From positions 3,765,690-3,829,689 of the forward strand of contig OZ024855.1 in assembly GCA_964017155.1 (NCBI GenBank): a stretch of 64,000 nt of DNA. The letters run 5' to 3'. This DNA is from Oasisia sp. SBJ-2009 (Eukaryota; Annelida; Polychaeta; Sabellida; Siboglinidae). The notes under the pieces were generated by a model that saw nothing but the letters and a program-made list of their open reading frames with translations, had not been told where the DNA came from and searched no databases. Positions 1-9,000 of this stretch are shown here, one piece after another. The first letter of the stretch is position 1; each line of letters starts with the position of its first letter. The translations under genes and the position numbers were made by a program.

Positions 1-491
1 TTGTTCGTTCTATCAATTATAATCATCTTGCGCATATTTATGTTTTATATACAGCGCGTCTTAGCAGACTTTTGAGGTCGAAAAGACAGCGCGGTCGGCA
101 TAAACAAACTGTTTATCGCTCATTTCGTACGCTCAGCGGAGTAACATGCACCGCTGCGCTTGCGACTGGCACAAATCGCGCTGTCTTTTCGACCTCAAAA
201 GTTTGCCAAGACGCGCTGTTTATAAAACATAAATAAGCGCAAGATGATTATTATTGAATGAATTAATTTAATCAAGTGTCAAATGTTGGCACAAATACTG
301 ATATAATAGCAACATTGAGTTTGGTCCGACTTCTACATAAGTGCCAAATAGTGAAATACTGAAAACAAATTGAGAGAATACGTGCTTTTATGAGAGAGTG
401 CGCGTGAATGTACGCGCCCGCAAGTCTAGGCATTAATGTACAAGTCGGGCCCACCTCAATTTTGGTATTATAACTGTATCTTTGTCAACAT
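1..491. repeat. Partial monomer 0 (type A), left window edge
   Basis: The window opens 12 bp inside a monomer, at the ttgttcgttc of its start. Downstream it carries the type A marks: tacgctc, aaataagcg, gaatgtac and cattaatg. The array therefore continues to the left beyond the window. It begins a run A B C D E that recurs at 6034. Confidence 0.95.
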
Positions 492-1101
492 TTGATACTT
501 GATTTTGTTAATTCTATCAATTATAATCATCTTGCGCATATTTATGTTTTATAAACAGCGCGTCTTAGCAGACTTTTGAGGTCGAAAAGACAGCGCGGTC
601 GGCATAAACAAACTGTTTATCGCTCATTTCGTATGCTCAGCGGAGTAACATGCACCGCTGCGCTTGCGACTGGCACAAATCGCGCTGTCTTTTCGACCTC
701 AAAAGTTTGCCAAGACGCGCTGTTTATAAAACATAAATAAGCGCAAGATGATTATTATTGAATGAATTAATTTAATCAAGTGTCAAATGTTGGCACAAAT
801 ACTGATATAATAGCAACATTGAGTTTGGTCCGACTTCTACATAAGTGCCAAATAGTGAAATACTGAAAACAAATTGAGAGAATACGTGCTTTTATGAGAG
901 AGTGCGCGTGAAGGTACGCGCCCGCAAGTCTAGGCATTTATGTACAAGTCGGGCCCACCTCAATTTTGGTATTATAACTGTATCTTTGTCAACATTTGAT
1001 ACTTGATTTTGTTAATTCTATCAATTATAATCATCTTGCGCATATTTATGTTTTATAAACAGCGCGTCTTAGCAGACTTTTGAGGTCGAAAAGACAGCGC
1101 G

Positions 1102-1184
1102 GTCGGCATAAACAAACTGTTTATCGCTCATTTCGTATGCTCAGCGGAGTAACATGCACCGCTGCGCTTGCGACTGGCACAAAT
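1102..1184. repeat. Loop 1 (unpaired centre of dyad X), 83 bp
   Basis: This is non-symmetric sequence between the X arms and is rich in CpG. Variation between monomers is confined to a few positions: cgctcat or cgatcat, tatgctc or tacgctc, and ggagtaac or ggaataac. Otherwise I see only scattered single changes, mostly right of 43.8 kb. Its right half, atgcaccgctgcgcttgcg and on into the arm, is the most constant stretch of the monomer. I do not recognise it as a known RNA gene or protein-binding site. Confidence 0.85.
1108..1124. repeat. Short hairpin in loop 1
   Basis: ATAAAC and GTTTAT are complementary 6-bp stems around the 5-base loop aaact. It lies next to the left X arm and is repeated once per monomer. 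A 6-bp AT-rich stem is weak, so any role is speculative. Confidence 0.6.
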
Positions 1185-1355
1185 CGCGCTGTCTTTTCGA
1201 CCTCAAAAGTTTGCCAAGACGCGCTGTTTATAAAACCTAAATACGCGCAAGATGATTATAATTGAATGAATTAATTTAATCAAGTATCAAATGTTGGCAA
1301 AAATACTGATATAATAGCAACATTGAGGTGGGTCCGACTTGTACATAAGTGCCAA
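1185..1355 (-). repeat. 171-bp arm, reverse orientation
   Basis: This segment joins the right half of dyad X to the left half of dyad Y. It is the inverted counterpart of 1435-1605. Comparing the two by eye gives about 150 of 171 matching positions without gaps. Its first 25 bp (loop 1 side) look unchanged from monomer to monomer over the first 43.8 kb. Its end, near loop 2, varies between two haplotypes: gaggtgggtccgacttgta and gagtttggtccgacttcta. Confidence 0.9.
1281..1298. repeat. 18-bp junction motif, copy in the reverse arm
   Basis: caagtatcaaatgttggc lies where the right X arm passes into the left Y arm. Its exact reverse complement lies at 1492-1509, 211 bp downstream. Monomers with gtgtcaaatg or ttgacaaa carry single changes. 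It is a candidate binding or recombination site only because of its position and repetition. Confidence 0.7.
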
Positions 1356-1434
1356 ATAGTGAAATACTGAACACAAATTGAGAGTATACGTGCTTTTATG
1401 AGAGAGTGCGCGTGAAGGTACGCGCCCGCAAGTG
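1356..1434. repeat. Loop 2 (unpaired centre of dyad Y), 79 bp (78 bp in 503-bp monomers)
   Basis: Non-symmetric sequence between the Y arms. The single-base deletion that makes 503-bp monomers lies here, with acaattgag in place of acaaattgag. Diagnostic variants include gagagaat or gagagtat, ttatgagag or ttataagag, gaaggtac or gaatgtac, and cgcgccc, cgagccc or cgcgcacg. A GC-rich hairpin lies in its right part. Confidence 0.85.
1408..1425. repeat. GC-rich hairpin in loop 2
   Basis: GCGCGT and ACGCGC are perfect 6-bp stems around the loop gaaggt (gaatgt in type A). In D, G, I and K monomers the right stem reads acgagc, which breaks one pair. Many right-side monomers read gcgcacg, which leaves the stem intact. 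It recurs once per monomer. Confidence 0.6.
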
Positions 1435-1605
1435 TTGGCACTTATGTACAAGTCGGGCCCACCTAAATTTTGGTATAATAACTCTATCTTTGCCAACATT
1501 TGATACTTGATTTTGTTCGTTCTATCAATTATAATCATCTTGCGCATATTTATGTTTTATATACAGCGCGTCTTAGCAGACTTTTGAGGTCGAAAAGACA
1601 GCGCG
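1435..1605 (+). repeat. 171-bp arm, forward orientation
   Basis: This is the inverted partner of 1185-1355 and spans the nominal monomer boundary at 1500. Two linked haplotypes cross that boundary. In one, ataactctatctttgcc is usually followed by gttcgttct. In the other, ataactgtatctttgtc is followed by gttaattct. Its loop 1 end is where types differ most: ttgaagtcg in E, acctttgagg in H and ggtcaaaaag in J. Confidence 0.9.
1492..1509. repeat. 18-bp junction motif, inverted copy in the forward arm
   Basis: gccaacatttgatacttg is the exact reverse complement of 1281-1298 and lies where the right Y arm passes into the next left X arm. Many monomers read gtcaac here in place of gccaac, and two linked monomers on the right read tgaaacttg (46340, 48859, 54402). 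Confidence 0.7.
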
Positions 1606-2003
1606 GTCGGCATAAACAAACTGTTTATCGATCATTTCGTATGCTCAGCGGAGTAACATGCACCGCTGCGCTTGCGACTGGCACAAATCGCGCTGTCTTT
1701 TCGACCTCAAAAGTTTGCCAAGACGCGCTGTTTATAAAACATAAATACGCGCAAGATGATTATAATTGAATGAATTAATTTAATCAAGTATCAAATGTTG
1801 GCAAAAATACTGATATAATAGCAACATTGAGGTGGGTCCGACTTGTACATAAGTGCCAAATAGTGAAATACTGAAAACAAATTGAGAGTATACGTGCTTT
1901 TATAAGAGAGTGCGCGTGAAGGTACGAGCCCGCAAGTCTAGGCATTTATGTACAAGTCGGGCCCACCTCAATTTTGGTATTATAACTGTATCTTTGCCAA
2001 CAT

Positions 2004-5000
2004 TTGATACTTGATTTTGTTAATTCTATTAATTATAATCATCTTGCGCATATTTATGTTTTATATACAGCGCGTCTTAGCAGACTTTTGAAGTCGAAAA
2101 GACAGCGCGTTCGGCATAAACAAACTGTTTATCGCTCATTTCGTATGCTCAGCGGAGTAACATGCACCGCTGCGCTTGCGACTGGCACAAATCGCGCTGT
2201 CTTTTCGACCTCAAAAGTTTGCCAAGACGCGCTGTTTATAAAACATAAATACGCGCAAGATGATTATAATTGAATGAATTAATTTAATCAAGTATCAAAT
2301 GTTGGCAAAAATACAGATATAATAGCAACATTGAGGTGGGTCCGACTTGTACATAAGTGCCAAATAGTGAAATACTGAAAACAATTGAGAGTATACGTGC
2401 TTTTATGAGAGAGTGCGCGTGAAGGTACGCGCCCGCAAGTGTTGGCACTTATGTACAAGTCGGGCCCACCTAAATTTTGGTATAATAACTCTATCTTTGC
2501 CAACATTTGATACTTGATTTTGTTCGTTCTATCAATTATAATCATCTTGCGCATATTTATGTTTTATATACAGCGCGTCTTAGCAGACTTTTGAGGTCGA
2601 AAAGACAGCGCGGTCGGCATAAACAAACTGTTTATCGCTCATTTCGTACGCTCAGCGGAGTAACATGCACCGCTGCGCTTGCGACTGGCACAAATCGCGC
2701 TGTCTTTTCGACCTCAAAAGTTTGCCAAGACGCGCTGTTTATAAAACATAAATAAGCGCAAGATGATTATTATTGAATGAATTAATTTAATAAAGTGTCA
2801 AATGTTGGCACAAATACTGATATAATAGCAACATTGAGTTTGGTCCGACTTCTACATAAGTGCCAAATAGTGAAATACTGAAAACAAATTGAGAGAATAC
2901 GTGCTTTTATGAGAGAGTGCGCGTGAAGGTACGCGCCCGCAAGTCTAGGCATTTATGTACAAGTCGGGCCCACCTCAATTTTGGTATTATAACTGTATCT
3001 TTGTCAACATTTGATACTTGATTTTGTTAATTCTATCAATTATAATCATCTTGCGCATATTTATGTTTTATAAACAGCGCGTCTTAGCAGACTTTTGAGG
3101 TCGAAAAGACAGCGCGGTCGGCATAAACAAACTGTTTATCGCTCATTTCGTATGCTCAGCGGAGTAACATGCACCGCTGCGCTTGCGACTGGCACAAATC
3201 GCGCTGTCTTTTCGACCTCAAAAGTTTGCCAAGACGCGCTGTTTATAAAACATAAATAAGCGCAAGATGATTATAATTGAATGAATTAATTTAATCAAGT
3301 GTCAAATGTTGGCACAAATACTGATATAATAGCAACATTGAGTTTGGTCCGACTTCTACATAAGTGCCAAATAGTGAAATACTGAAAACAAATTGAGAGA
3401 ATACGTGCTTTTATGAGAGAGTGCGCGTGAAGGTACGCGCCCGCAAGTCTAGGCATTTATGTACAAGTCGGGCCCACCTCAATTTTGGTATTATAACTGT
3501 ATCTTTGTCAACATTTGATACTTGATTTTGTTAATTCTATTAATTATAATCATCTTGCGCATATTTATGTTTTATATACAGCGCGTCTTAGCAGACTTTT
3601 GAAGTCGAAAAGACAGCGCGTTCGGCATAAACAAACTGTTTATCGCTCATTTCGTATGCTCAGCGGAGTAACATGCACCGCTGCGCTTGCGACTGGCACA
3701 AATCGCGCTGTCTTTTCGACCTCAAAAGTTTGCCAAGAAGCGCTGTTTATAAAACATAAATACGCGCAAGATGATTATAATTGAATGAATTAATTTAATC
3801 AAGTATCAAATGTTGGCAAAAATACAGATATAATAGCAACATTGAGGTGGGTCCGACTTGTACATAAGTGCCAAATAGTGAAATACTGAAAACAATTGAG
3901 AGTATACGTGCTTTTATGAGAGAGTGCGCGTGAAGGTACGCGCCCGCAAGTGTTGGCACTTATGTACAAGTCGGGCCCACCTAAATTTTGGTATAATAAC
4001 TCTATCTTTGCCAACATTTGATACTTGATTTTGTTCGTTCTATCAATTATAATCATCTTGCGCATATTTATGTTTTATATACAGCGCGTCTTAGCAGACT
4101 TTTGAGGTCGAAAAGACAGCGCGGTCGGCATAAACAAACTGTTTATCGCTCATTTCGTACGCTCAGCGGAGTAACATGCACCGCTGCGCTTGCGACTGGC
4201 ACAAATCGCGCTGTCTTTTCGACCTCAAAAGTTTGCCAAGACGCGCTGTTTATAAAACATAAATAAGCGCAAGATGATTATTATTGAATGAATTAATTTA
4301 ATAAAGTGTCAAATGTTGGCACAAATACTGATATAATAGCAACATTGAGTTTGGTCCGACTTCTACATAAGTGCCAAATAGTGAAATACTGAAAACAAAT
4401 TGAGAGAATACGTGCTTTTATGAGAGAGTGCGCGTGAAGGTACGCGCCCGCAAGTCTAGGCATTTATGTACAAGTCAGGCCCACCTCAATTTTGGTATTA
4501 TAACTGTATCTTTGTCAACATTTGATACTTGATTTTGTTAATTCTATCAATTATAATCATCTTGCGCATATTTATGTTTTATAAACAGCGCGTCTTAGCA
4601 GACTTTTGAGGTCGAAAAGACAGCGCGGTCGGCATAAACAAACTGTTTATCGCTCATTTCGTATGCTCAGCGGAGTAACATGCACCGCTGCGCTTGCGAC
4701 TGGCACAAATCGCGCTGTCTTTTCGACCTCAAAAGTTTGCCAAGACGCGCTGTTTATAAAACATAAATAAGCGCAAGATGATTATAATTGAATGAATTAA
4801 TTTAATCAAGTGTCAAATGTTGGCACAAATACTGATATAATAGCAACATTGAGTTTGGTCCGACTTCTACATAAGTGCCAAATAGTGAAATACTGAAAAC
4901 AAATTGAGAGAATACGTGCTTTTATGAGAGAGTGCGCGTGAAGGTACGCGCCCGCAAGTCTAGGCATTTATGTACAAGTCGGGCCCACCTCAATTTTGGT

Positions 5001-5025
5001 ATTATAACTGTATCTTTGTCAACAT
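2004..5025. repeat. Trimer E F B' repeated twice (1,511-bp period)
   Basis: The copies are 2004-3514 and 3515-5025, with starts at 2004, 2507, 3011 and 3515, 4018, 4522. Both B' monomers carry attataatt where ordinary B has attattatt. The copies differ by few bases, for example aagaagcgc near 3736 and gtcaggccc near 4476 in copy 2. This indicates a recent tandem duplication. Copy 1 begins with the E that closes the preceding pentamer. Confidence 0.88.
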
Positions 5026-6033
5026 TTGATACTTGATTTTGTTAATTGTATCAATTATAATCATCTTGCGCATATTTATGTTTTATAAACAGCGCGTCTT
5101 AGCAGACTTTTGAGGTCGAAAAGACAGCGCGGTCGGCATAAACAAACTGTTTATCGCTCATTTCGTATGCTCAGCGGAGTAACATGCACCGCTGCGCTTG
5201 CGACTGGCACAAATCGCGCTGTCTTTTCGACCTCAAAAGTTTGCCAAGACGCGCTGTTTATAAAACATAAATACGCGCAAGATGATTATAATTGAATGAA
5301 TTAATTTAATCAAGTATCAAATGTTGGCAAAAATACTGATATAATAGCAACATTGAGGTGGGTCCGACTTGTACATAAGTGCCAAATAGTGAAATACTGA
5401 AAACAAATTGAGAGTATACGTGCTTTTATAAGAGAGTGCGCGTGAAGGTACGAGCCCGCAAGTCTAGGCATTTATGTACAAGTCGGGCCCACCTCAATTT
5501 TGGTATTATAACTGTATCTTTGTCAACATTTGATACTTGATTTTGTTAATTCTATCAATTATAATAATCTTGCGCATATTTATGTTTTATATACAGCGCG
5601 TCTTAGCAGACCTTTGAGGTCGAAAAGACAGCGCGGTCGGCATAAACAAACTGTTTATCGCTCATTTCGTATGCTCAGCGGAATAACATGCACCGCTGCG
5701 CTTGCGACTGGCACAAATCGCGCTGTCTTTTCGACCTCAAAAGTTTGCCAAGACGCGCTGTTTATAAAACATAAATACGCGCAAGATGATTATAATTGAA
5801 TGAATTAATTTAATCAAGTATCAAATGTTGACAAAAATACTGATATCATAGCAACATTGAGGTGGGTCCGACTTGTACATAAGTGCCAAATAGTGAAATA
5901 CTGAAAACAAATTGAGAGTATACGTGCTTTTATGAGAGAGTGCGCGTGAAGGTACGCGCCCGCAAGTGTTGGCACTTATGTACAAGTCGGGCCCACCTAA
6001 ATTTTGGTATAATAACTCTATCTTTGCCAACAT
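5026..6033. repeat. Monomers 10 (type G) and 11 (type H)
   Basis: Monomer 10 at 5026 has taaac, acataaatac, ttataagag and cgagccc, plus a private ttaattgta. Monomer 11 at 5530 is type H, with ataataatc, acctttgagg, atatcatag and a cctaaat end. H closes the 12-mer that started at the left edge and is followed by a new A. Confidence 0.88.
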
Positions 6034-9000
6034 TTGATACTTGATTTTGTTCGTTCTATCAATTATAATCATCTTGCGCATATTTATGTTTTATATACAG
6101 CGCGTCTTAGCAGACTTTTGAGGTCGAAAAGACAGCGCGGTCGGCATAAACAAACTGTTTATCGCTCATTTCGTACGCTCAGCGGAGTAACATGCACCGC
6201 TGCGCTTGCGACTGGCACAAATCGCGCTGTCTTTTCGACCTCAAAAGTTTGCCAAGACGCGCTGTTTATAAAACATAAATAAGCGCAAGATGATTATTAT
6301 TGAATGAATTAATTTAATCAAGTGTCAAATGTTGGCACAAATACTGATATAATAGCAACATTGAGTTTGGTCCGACTTCTACATAAGTGCCAAATAGTGA
6401 AATACTGAAAACAAATTGAGAGAATACGTGCTTTTATGAGAGAGTGCGCGTGAATGTACGCGCCCGCAAGTCTAGGCATTAATGTACAAGTCGGGCCCAC
6501 CTCAATTTTGGTATTATAACTGTATCTTTGTCAACATTTGATACTTGATTTTGTTAATTCTATCAATTATAATCATCTTGCGCATATTTATGTTTTATAA
6601 ACAGCGCGTCTTAGCAGACTTTTGAGGTCGAAAAGACAGCGCGGTCGGCATAAACAAACTGTTTATCGCTCATTTCGTATGCTCAGCGGAGTAACATGCA
6701 CCGCTGCGCTTGCGACTGGCACAAATCGCGCTGTCTTTTCGACCTCAAAAGTTTGCCAAGACGCGCTGTTTATAAAACATAAATAAGCGCAAGATGATTA
6801 TTATTGAATGAATTAATTTAATCAAGTGTCAAATGTTGGCACAAATACTGATATAATAGCAACATTGAGTTTGGTCCGACTTCTACATAAGTGCCAAATA
6901 GTGAAATACTGAAAACAAATTGAGAGAATACGTGCTTTTATGAGAGAGTGCGCGTGAAGGTACGCGCCCGCAAGTCTAGGCATTTATGTACAAGTCGGGC
7001 CCACCTCAATTTTGGTATTATAACTGTATCTTTGTCAACATTTGATACTTGATTTTGTTAATTCTATCAATTATAATCATCTTGCGCATATTTATGTTTT
7101 ATAAACAGCGCGTCTTAGCAGACTTTTGAGGTCGAAAAGACAGCGCGGTCGGCATAAACAAACTGTTTATCGCTCATTTCGTATGCTCAGCGGAGTAACA
7201 TGCACCGCTGCGCTTGCGACTGGCACAAATCGCGCTGTCTTTTCGACCTCAAAAGTTTGCCAAGACGCGCTGTTTATAAAACCTAAATACGCGCAAGATG
7301 ATTATAATTGAATGAATTAATTTAATCAAGTATCAAATGTTGGCAAAAATACTGATATAATAGCAACATTGAGGTGGGTCCGACTTGTACATAAGTGCCA
7401 AATAGTGAAATACTGAACACAAATTGAGAGTATACGTGCTTTTATGAGAGAGTGCGCGTGAAGGTACGCGCCCGCAAGTGTTGGCACTTATGTACAAGTC
7501 GGGCCCACCTAAATTTTGGTATAATAACTCTATCTTTGCCAACATTTGATACTTGATTTTGTTCGTTCTATCAATTATAATCATCTTGCGCATATTTATG
7601 TTTTATATACAGCGCGTCTTAGCAGACTTTTGAGGTCGAAAAGACAGCGCGGTCGGCATAAACAAACTGTTTATCGATCATTTCGTATGCTCAGCGGAGT
7701 AACATGCACCGCTGCGCTTGCGACTGGCACAAATCGCGCTGTCTTTTCGACCTCAAAAGTTTGCCAAGACGCGCTGTTTATAAAACATAAATACGCGCAA
7801 GATGATTATAATTGAATGAATTAATTTAATCAAGTATCAAATGTTGGCAAAAATACTGATATAATAGCAACATTGAGGTGGGTCCGACTTGTACATAAGT
7901 GCCAAATAGTGAAATACTGAAAACAAATTGAGAGTATACGTGCTTTTATAAGAGAGTGCGCGTGAAGGTACGAGCCCGCAAGTCTAGGCATTTATGTACA
8001 AGTCGGGCCCACCTCAATTTTGGTATTATAACTGTATCTTTGCCAACATTTGATACTTGATTTTGTTAATTCTATTAATTATAATCATCTTGCGCATATT
8101 TATGTTTTATATACAGCGCGTCTTAGCAGACTTTTGAAGTCGAAAAGACAGCGCGTTCGGCATAAACAAACTGTTTATCGCTCATTTCGTATGCTCAGCG
8201 GAGTAACATGCACCGCTGCGCTTGCGACTGGCACAAATCGCGCTGTCTTTTCGACCTCAAAAGTTTGCCAAGACGCGCTGTTTATAAAACATAAATACGC
8301 GCAAGATGATTATAATTGAATGAATTAATTTAATCAAGTATCAAATGTTGGCAAAAATACAGATATAATAGCAACATTGAGGTGGGTCCGACTTGTACAT
8401 AAGTGCCAAATAGTGAAATACTGAAAACAATTGAGAGTATACGTGCTTTTATGAGAGAGTGCGCGTGAAGGTACGCGCCCGCAAGTGTTGGCACTTATGT
8501 ACAAGTCGGGCCCACCTAAATTTTGGTATAATAACTCTATCTTTGCCAACATTTGATACTTGATTTTGTTCGTTCTATCAATTATAATCATCTTGCGCAT
8601 ATTTATGTTTTATATACAGCGCGTCTTAGCAGACTTTTGAGGTCGAAAAGACAGCGCGGTCGGCATAAACAAACTGTTTATCGCTCATTTCGTACGCTCA
8701 GCGGAGTAACATGCACCGCTGCGCTTGCGACTGGCACAAATCGCGCTGTCTTTTCGACCTCAAAAGTTTGCCAAGACGCGCTGTTTATAAAACATAAATA
8801 AGCGCAAGATGATTATTATTGAATGAATTAATTTAATAAAGTGTCAAATGTTGGCACAAATACTGATATAATAGCAACATTGAGTTTGGTCCGACTTCTA
8901 CATAAGTGCCAAATAGTGAAATACTGAAAACAAATTGAGAGAATACGTGCTTTTATGAGAGAGTGCGCGTGAAGGTACGCGCCCGCAAGTCTAGGCATTT

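Larger units (their letters stand above)
990..1296. repeat. Inverted repeat X: 112-bp arms around an 83-bp loop
   Basis: The left arm is 990-1101 and the right arm 1185-1296. Reading the right arm as its reverse complement and aligning by eye gives 103 of 112 matches with no gap. The arms begin caacatttgatacttgatt and end gaaaagacagcgcg at the loop. Mismatches cluster at ttg/aaa and ta/at near the outer third, at one site near gcgcat, at acct (special to types C and I), and at two sites in cttagcagac versus cttggcaaac. Monomers with taaac in the left arm are better matched than those with tatac. The dyad is present in every monomer and can in principle form a cruciform, or a hairpin if transcribed. 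Confidence 0.93.
996..1499. repeat. Reference monomer (monomer 2, type C) used to describe internal structure
   Basis: This copy shows the internal architecture clearly. Loop 1 lies at 1102-1184, the reverse arm at 1185-1355 and loop 2 at 1356-1434. The forward arm lies at 1435-1605 and runs into the next monomer. The choice of monomer start is arbitrary; the biological boundaries are better described by the two dyad axes near 1143 and 1395. Type C marks are taaac in the left part, acctaaata after the first palindrome, gaacacaaat in loop 2 and gtgttggcac at the start of the forward arm. All other monomers align to it with substitutions and at most single-base indels. Confidence 0.95.
1281..1509. 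repeat. Inverted repeat Y: 75-bp arms around a 79-bp loop
   Basis: The left arm is 1281-1355 and the right arm 1435-1509. Alignment by eye gives 66 of 75 matches with no gap. The best-conserved parts are the outer 18-bp motif and an inner block containing cgacttgtacataagtgcc. Types ending in gtgttggcac (C, E, H, M) keep the inner block intact. Types ending in gtctaggcat, or carrying cttctacat, have lost pairs there. Dyad Y shares its outer ends with the neighbouring X dyads, so X and Y together form continuous 171-bp inverted arms. Confidence 0.92.
1..2506. repeat. Pentamer A B C D E, copy 1
   Basis: Monomers 0 (partial), 1 at 492, 2 at 996, 3 at 1500 and 4 at 2004 (type E, 503 bp). The same five types in the same order, with the same private marks, recur at 6034-8552, shifted by 6,046 bp. 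That shift equals twelve monomers, two of them 503 bp. Confidence 0.9.

Noticed and set aside
272..454. Short 60-70 codon minus-strand frames recurring in A-like and other monomers
   Set aside because: They depend on single-base type variants such as cattaatg or cattgatg that create a start, and have no conserved product.
1130..1150. CENP-B box near tttcgtatgctcagcgga
   Set aside because: It shares TTCG and a downstream CGG-like stretch, but the required A and the CGGG spacing of the mammalian core are missing on both strands.
1102..1184. tRNA, 5S or other RNA gene in loop 1
   Set aside because: I find no cloverleaf, no convincing pol III A or B box and no recognisable rRNA sequence; only a weak 6-bp hairpin.
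1308..1320. Bacterial-type promoter element (gatataatag resembles a -10 box)
   Set aside because: AT-rich chance match in a non-coding satellite, with no suitably spaced -35 and no gene downstream.
1287..1547. Recurrent minus-strand open frame of 86-88 codons starting with ATG
   Set aside because: It spans the monomer boundary and both arms of dyad Y. It exists only where particular monomer types adjoin, and it changes frame with the one-base loop 2 deletion. It is a by-product of the palindromic repeat.
1500..1769. Recurrent plus-strand open frame of 82-89 codons in many monomers
   Set aside because: It opens on TTG, not ATG. About a third of monomers have an in-frame stop (taaac), types with aaataagcg are cut short, and many type differences alter residues. 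It is the paired arms and loop 1 read in one frame, with no sign of coding selection.
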